From: Arthrobacter sp. Leaf141
GTDB lineage: Bacteria; Actinomycetota; Actinomycetes; Actinomycetales; Micrococcaceae
NCBI RefSeq assembly: GCF_001424565.1
Contig: NZ_LMOL01000016.1
Coordinates: 1 to 36,112, forward strand
Length of the DNA stretch: 36,112 nt
Reading direction: 5' to 3'
Shown: positions 32,398-36,112 of the stretch, piece by piece
How the letters are laid out: the number at the start of each line of letters is the position of its first letter
Position numbering within the stretch: position 1 is the stretch's first letter
Position numbers and translations under genes: made by a program
The notes under the pieces: model-generated
Seen by the model: only the letters and a program-made list of their open reading frames with translations
What the model was told of the DNA's origin: nothing
Databases searched by the model: none

Positions 32398-33120
32398 GTG
32401 AACCTGTCAGACAGCCGGACAGCAGGACATCCTGCCCGTACCCGCCCACCATCCCGGCCCTTGGCCCGCCTCAGCGCCGCGGAAGCTGTCTTTAATGCGA
32501 TCCGGGACGACATCGAGTCAGGTGTGGTTCCGGTGGGCAGCAAGCTTGATTCCGAGGCCACCCTCTCCCAGCAATACGGTGTCAGCCGTTCGGTCATCCG
32601 CGAAGCGTTGCGCTCCTGCACCGCGCTGGGCCTGACGGTCACCAAAACCGGCAAGGGCACCTTTGTGATGGCCAACAAAGTAGCCAACGACCTCACCCTG
32701 GGCCAGTATTCAGCCCGGGACCTCACGGAGGCCCGCCCCCACATCGAAATCCCGGCCGCCGGGCTCGCCGCCCACCGGCGCACGGATGAGGAGCTGGAAA
32801 CCCTCCGCCACATCGTTGCAGCCATGGCTGCGGAGACCGACCTGGAATCCTGGGTTTCGCTGGACTCCAGCTTCCACGCCACGATCGCCCGGGCCAGCGG
32901 CAACAAGGTCTTCGCCAGCGTGGTGTCAGACATCCGCGAGGCCCTGGCCCACCAGTCGGAAACCCTGAACATGGTGGCCGACCGCCAGCACGCCTCCGAC
33001 ATCGAGCACCAGCAGATCCTCGCCGCCATCGAAGCGGGCTCCGCCGATGATGCCCGCTCCGCCATGTCACACCACTTGAACGCCGTGGGCCTGGCCCTGG
33101 ACTCAATCCTCAACAAGTAA
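32398..33120 (+). CDS. GntR-family (FadR/FCD) transcriptional regulator
   Basis: The 240-residue protein starts at GTG 32398. A winged helix-turn-helix at about 27-93 contains AVFNAIRDDIESGVVPVGSK and SEATLSQQYGVSRSVIREALR, with the wing KTGKGTFV. The C-terminal all-helical FCD domain (about 105-238) has DSSFHATIARASGNKV with metal-binding-type His residues and IEHQQILAAIEAGSADDA, where FadR members bind small acid ligands. It is first in the operon, 36 bp from the asparaginase gene, so it probably controls asparagine use, with aspartate, asparagine or fumarate as candidate ligands. Confidence 0.92.
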   Translation: MNLSDSRTAGHPARTRPPSRPLARLSAAEAVFNAIRDDIESGVVPVGSKLDSEATLSQQYGVSRSVIREALRSCTALGLTVTKTGKGTFVMANKVANDLTLGQYSARDLTEARPHIEIPAAGLAAHRRTDEELETLRHIVAAMAAETDLESWVSLDSSFHATIARASGNKVFASVVSDIREALAHQSETLNMVADRQHASDIEHQQILAAIEAGSADDARSAMSHHLNAVGLALDSILNK

Positions 33121-33156
33121 CCGCGAAGCCCACCAAGCAACCTACCCAAGGACTCC

Positions 33157-34239
33157 ATGCCCTCCCCGATGTTTTCCGCTGCCCACGAGGCCCACCGCGC
33201 CCTGCCCGGCCATGTACCCCTGGTCGCCGCAACCCGCGACGGCCTCGTGGAAAGTGTCCACTACGGCTCCGCCATCGCCATCAGCGCCGACGGCGCAACA
33301 ATGGCATCAGCCGGCGAACCCCTGGCGCCGGTTTACCCGCGCTCCTCGCTGAAGCCCTTGCAGGCAGTGGCCATGCTCCGCGCCGGGCTCGTCCTGCCCA
33401 TGGACCTGCTGGCCCTGGCAGCGGCCAGCCACTCCGGCGCCGCCCGGCACCGCGACGGCGCCCTGCGCATTCTCGAGATGCACTCCCTCACCCCGGGCTC
33501 GTTGGAAAACAGCACCGACCTGCCCTACGGCACCACCGAACGCGAGGATTGGCTCCGTGACGGCGGCGCCGCCAGCCAGCTCACCCAGAACTGCTCCGGC
33601 AAGCACGCCGCCATGGCCGCCACGTGCGTCATCAACGGCTGGCCGGTCCAGGGCTACCTGGCACCGGATCACCCGCTTCAGCAGCTGGTGGCCGAAACCA
33701 TCATCGACCTGACCGGCGAGGAGCCCCTGGCCGTCAGCACCGACGGCTGCGGCACGCCCCTGTTCGCCCTGACCCTGCGCGGGATGGCCCGCGCCTTCGG
33801 CCGGATTGCGCGCGCCGCCGCGGTCGACGACGGCACCCCGGAAGCCGCCGTCGGGCTTGCCATGATGCAGCACCCGGACATGGTGGCCGGGGAAGGCAGG
33901 GACGTGACCACCCTCATGCGCCTGCTTCCCGGCGCCGTGGCCAAGGACGGCTTTGAAGGCGTCCAGCTGGTTGGGCTGGCGGACGGCAGCGCCGTGGCGG
34001 TAAAGATTTCCGACGGCGGCGACCGCGCCAGGATGCCCGCCACCACCACCCTCCTGGGCAGCCTGGGCGTGGACACCGCACCCCTCGCAGCCATCGCCGG
34101 CTCCCCCGTGCTGGGCGGCGGCCACCAGGTGGGTGCCCTGCAGGCCACCGATTTCCTGGCCCGGGCAGCGCCTCCCGTCGCCGGCCACCCCAAAACCCCC
34201 GAACCTGCCCAGTCCAAGCCCGTCAACGAAGCCCCGTGA
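33157..34239 (+). CDS. L-asparaginase, Rhizobium-etli/thermolabile type (Asparaginase_II)
   Basis: The 360-residue enzyme belongs to the Asparaginase_II (class 3) family, unrelated to E. coli AnsA/AnsB. Conserved residues are visible: Ser63 and Lys66 in SSLK, SHSG at 91-94, Cys146 and Lys149 in CSGKHA at 146-151, and Cys198 in DGCGTP at 196-201. In the R. etli enzyme the matching Ser-x-x-Lys pairs act in catalysis and two Cys and a Lys hold zinc. It converts L-asparagine to aspartate and ammonia in the cytoplasm. The last 25 residues form a Pro/Ala/Lys tail. Aspartate ammonia-lyase follows 8 bp downstream, so both steps are encoded together. Confidence 0.93.
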   Translation: MPSPMFSAAHEAHRALPGHVPLVAATRDGLVESVHYGSAIAISADGATMASAGEPLAPVYPRSSLKPLQAVAMLRAGLVLPMDLLALAAASHSGAARHRDGALRILEMHSLTPGSLENSTDLPYGTTEREDWLRDGGAASQLTQNCSGKHAAMAATCVINGWPVQGYLAPDHPLQQLVAETIIDLTGEEPLAVSTDGCGTPLFALTLRGMARAFGRIARAAAVDDGTPEAAVGLAMMQHPDMVAGEGRDVTTLMRLLPGAVAKDGFEGVQLVGLADGSAVAVKISDGGDRARMPATTTLLGSLGVDTAPLAAIAGSPVLGGGHQVGALQATDFLARAAPPVAGHPKTPEPAQSKPVNEAP

Positions 34240-34247
34240 GGACCACC

Positions 34248-35687
34248 ATGACCACCCTGAACAACACCGCAACCGCCGCCCCCGGCCTCCGGTCCGAACA
34301 TGACCTGCTGGGCGACCGCGACGTCCCGGCCGATGCCTACTGGGGTGTCCACACCCTCCGCGCCGTTGAAAACTTCCCCATCACCGGCCAGAAGCTCTCC
34401 TCCAACATGCACCTGGTCCGTGGCCTGGCGGCCGTGAAACTGGCCGCAGCCCGCACCAACCGGGAGCTCGGGCTGCTGGACGCGGAGCGCTCGGACGCCA
34501 TCGAACAGGCCTGCCAGGACATCATGGCCGGCCAGCTGAGCGAACAGTTTGTGGTGGACGTCATCCAGGGCGGCGCGGGGACGTCGTCGAACATGAACGC
34601 CAACGAGGTCATCGCCAACCGTGCCCTGGAAATCCTGGGCCACCCCAAAGGCGACTACGCCAGGCTGCACCCCAACGACCATGTGAACCTCAGCCAGTCC
34701 ACCAACGACGTCTACCCCACGGCCGTCAAACTGGGCACCATCTTCGCCGCCCGGGAACTCCTCGACGCACTTGCCGAACTCGAGGAGGCCTGCGCGTCGA
34801 AGGCGCTGGAATTCCGGACCGTGGTGAAGATGGGCCGGACCCAGCTCCAGGACGCCGTGCCCATGACCCTGGGCCAGGAGTTCGGCACCTACGCCGTCAC
34901 CATCGGCGAGGACCGGCTCCGGCTGGCCGAGGCCGAACTGCTCATCCACGAAATCAACCTGGGTGCCACGGCCATCGGAACGGGCCTGAACGCCCCCGCC
35001 GGCTACGCCGGGGCAGCCTGCCGGCACCTGGCCGCCATCACCGGCCTGCCGCTGGTGACCGCCGTCGACCTCATCGAAGCCACCCAGGACGTCGGCGCAT
35101 TTGTGCACCTGTCCGGTGTGCTGAAGCGTGTGGCCGTGAAACTCTCCAAGATCTGCAACGACCTCCGCCTGCTCTCCTCCGGCCCCCGCGCGGGATTCGG
35201 CGAGATCAACCTTCCGGCCGTGCAGTCCGGATCCTCGATCATGCCCGGCAAGATCAACCCGGTCATCCCGGAAGTTGTCTCCCAGGTGGCCTACGAGGTC
35301 ATCGGCAACGACGTGACCATCACCATGGCCGCCGAAGCCGGACAACTTCAGCTCAACGCCTTCGAACCCATCATTGTCCACAGCCTCCACAAGAGCATTT
35401 CACACCTGGAAGCAGCCTGCCGCACCCTCACGGCCCGCTGCATCCGGGGCATCACCGCCAACACCGAACGGCTCCGCCTCACCGTGGAGCAGTCCATCGG
35501 ACTGGTCACCGCCCTGAACCCCCAACTGGGCTACGCCACTGCCACCGCCATTGCGCAGGAAGCCCTCGCCACCGGCAAGGGTGTGGCCGAACTGGTCCTT
35601 GAACACGGACTCCTTACCTCTGAACAGCTTCAGGAACTCCTCAGCCCCGAACGCCTTGCCAACCTCAGCAACCAGGCTCCGGCCTGA
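34248..35687 (+). CDS. aspA: Aspartate ammonia-lyase
   Basis: ATG at 34248, with GTGAGG six bases upstream overlapping the asparaginase stop, gives 479 residues; a GTG at 34236 is less likely. The fumarase/aspartase superfamily signature [11 protein letters not shown] is at 328-338; other conserved blocks are [28 protein letters not shown] and [11 protein letters not shown]. It converts L-aspartate to fumarate and ammonia, feeding the TCA cycle. Fumarase shares these motifs, but the [16 protein letters not shown] N-terminus (here [17 protein letters not shown]) and the asparaginase and permease neighbours favour aspartase. Confidence 0.94.
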   Translation: MTTLNNTATAAPGLRSEHDLLGDRDVPADAYWGVHTLRAVENFPITGQKLSSNMHLVRGLAAVKLAAARTNRELGLLDAERSDAIEQACQDIMAGQLSEQFVVDVIQGGAGTSSNMNANEVIANRALEILGHPKGDYARLHPNDHVNLSQSTNDVYPTAVKLGTIFAARELLDALAELEEACASKALEFRTVVKMGRTQLQDAVPMTLGQEFGTYAVTIGEDRLRLAEAELLIHEINLGATAIGTGLNAPAGYAGAACRHLAAITGLPLVTAVDLIEATQDVGAFVHLSGVLKRVAVKLSKICNDLRLLSSGPRAGFGEINLPAVQSGSSIMPGKINPVIPEVVSQVAYEVIGNDVTITMAAEAGQLQLNAFEPIIVHSLHKSISHLEAACRTLTARCIRGITANTERLRLTVEQSIGLVTALNPQLGYATATAIAQEALATGKGVAELVLEHGLLTSEQLQELLSPERLANLSNQAPA

Positions 35688-35719
35688 CCCTGAACCCGGC
35701 ACATCAAAGGACACCCCCC

Positions 35720-36112
35720 ATGACAAACTCCCCCATTCCCGACCACCTGATTGATGGTGGCCACGCCCATGCGACCGAGTCGTCCCTGCACGCTGAGGAC
35801 ACGGGTTACCACAAGAACCTGAAGCCGCGGCAGATCCAGATGATCGCCATTGGCGGTGCGATCGGTACCGGCCTGTTCCTGGGTGCCGGTGGCCGCTTGG
35901 CCGAGGCCGGCCCGTCGCTGGTGATCGCCTACGCGGTGTGTGGTTTCTTCGCGTTCCTGATCCTGCGTGCCCTGGGCGAACTCGTGCTGCACCGGCCCTC
36001 GTCCGGTTCCTTCGTTTCCTACGCCCGGGAGTTCTTCGGCGAAAAAGCCGCGTTTGTTTCCGGCTGGTTCTACTGGATCAACTGGGCCACCACCACCATC
36101 GTGGACATCACC
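35720..36112 (+). CDS. ansP: Amino acid permease (APC family), probable L-asparagine permease, truncated by window end
   Basis: ATG at 35720 with AAAGGA ten bases upstream. Only the first 131 residues are present; the frame is open at the window edge. After about 36 polar N-terminal residues, helix 1 contains [17 protein letters not shown] at about 43-59, the discontinuous helix signature of APC transporters, then a second helix ([21 protein letters not shown]) and [26 protein letters not shown]. This pattern fits AnsP/GabP-type permeases. Its operon position 32 bp after aspA points to asparagine or aspartate import. Substrate is by inference. Confidence 0.88.
   Translation, partial: MTNSPIPDHLIDGGHAHATESSLHAEDTGYHKNLKPRQIQMIAIGGAIGTGLFLGAGGRLAEAGPSLVIAYAVCGFFAFLILRALGELVLHRPSSGSFVSYAREFFGEKAAFVSGWFYWINWATTTIVDIT

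Noticed and set aside
33678..35390. A 570-residue minus-strand frame opposite asparaginase and aspartase
   Set aside because: Low-complexity Gly/Ala/Val/Asp composition and no family match; aspA signature is on the plus strand.
1..36112. CRISPR arrays, insertion sequences, integrase/attachment sites and prophage genes
   Set aside because: No regularly spaced direct repeats, transposase motifs or phage structural genes were found on either strand by eye.

Overview
The window is GC-rich, densely packed chromosomal DNA with many GTG starts and 1-4 bp stop/start overlaps. Protein content (zinc-free L28-L33-S14 set, Asparaginase_II-type asparaginase, DUF222/HNH protein, DtxR-type iron box, DUF3375/DUF4194/SMC-like condensin) points to a high-GC actinobacterium, most likely Micrococcaceae (Arthrobacter/Pseudarthrobacter). 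That assignment is inference from gene content. No rRNA, tRNA, CRISPR array, insertion sequence or phage gene was seen; it reads as stable chromosome with some accessory islands.

Layout. 1-1426: a minus-strand ribosomal protein operon (rpmB-rpmG-rpsN) ending in a perfect 32-nt palindromic terminator. 1427-4159: a plus-strand membrane electron-transfer operon (NOX/ferric-reductase-like flavocytochrome, exported FMN-binding protein with a flavinylation motif, ApbE flavin transferase). 4156-6642: two paralogous SGNH hydrolases around a MarR regulator and a YciI-like protein. 6703-11874: a minus-strand siderophore uptake operon (lipoprotein, two FecCD permeases, ATPase, siderophore-interacting flavoprotein) behind a good DtxR/IdeR box. 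11991-17742: a three-gene condensin-like operon matching JetA-JetB-JetC of Wadjet (MksF-MksE-MksB), with no JetD/MksG nuclease gene beside it.

17972-27493: mostly plus-strand metabolic and membrane genes: a small membrane protein, a long acyl-CoA dehydrogenase, a four-helix membrane protein, YchJ (minus), another membrane protein, an aldo/keto reductase, an NmrA-like reductase, a cytoplasmic sulfite-oxidase-family molybdoenzyme, an S4 RNA-binding protein and a YtcJ-like amidohydrolase. 27526-29850: a minus-strand PadR-membrane protein-hypothetical operon with a 23-bp near-perfect palindrome at its promoter. 29979-32229: a DUF222/HNH protein and a probable uracil-DNA-glycosylase-superfamily protein. 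32398-36112: an asparagine/aspartate catabolic operon (GntR regulator, asparaginase, aspartate ammonia-lyase, amino acid permease); the permease runs off the end.

How genes work together. The siderophore operon imports ferric siderophore and its flavoprotein releases the iron, probably derepressed in low iron. The ferric-reductase operon could move electrons from NAD(P)H through heme to a covalently flavinylated extracytoplasmic protein. The last operon would import asparagine, deamidate it to aspartate and split that to fumarate and ammonia. The most unusual item is the JetABC operon lacking JetD, which raises the question whether it is a disarmed defence system, a housekeeping condensin, or one whose nuclease lies elsewhere.
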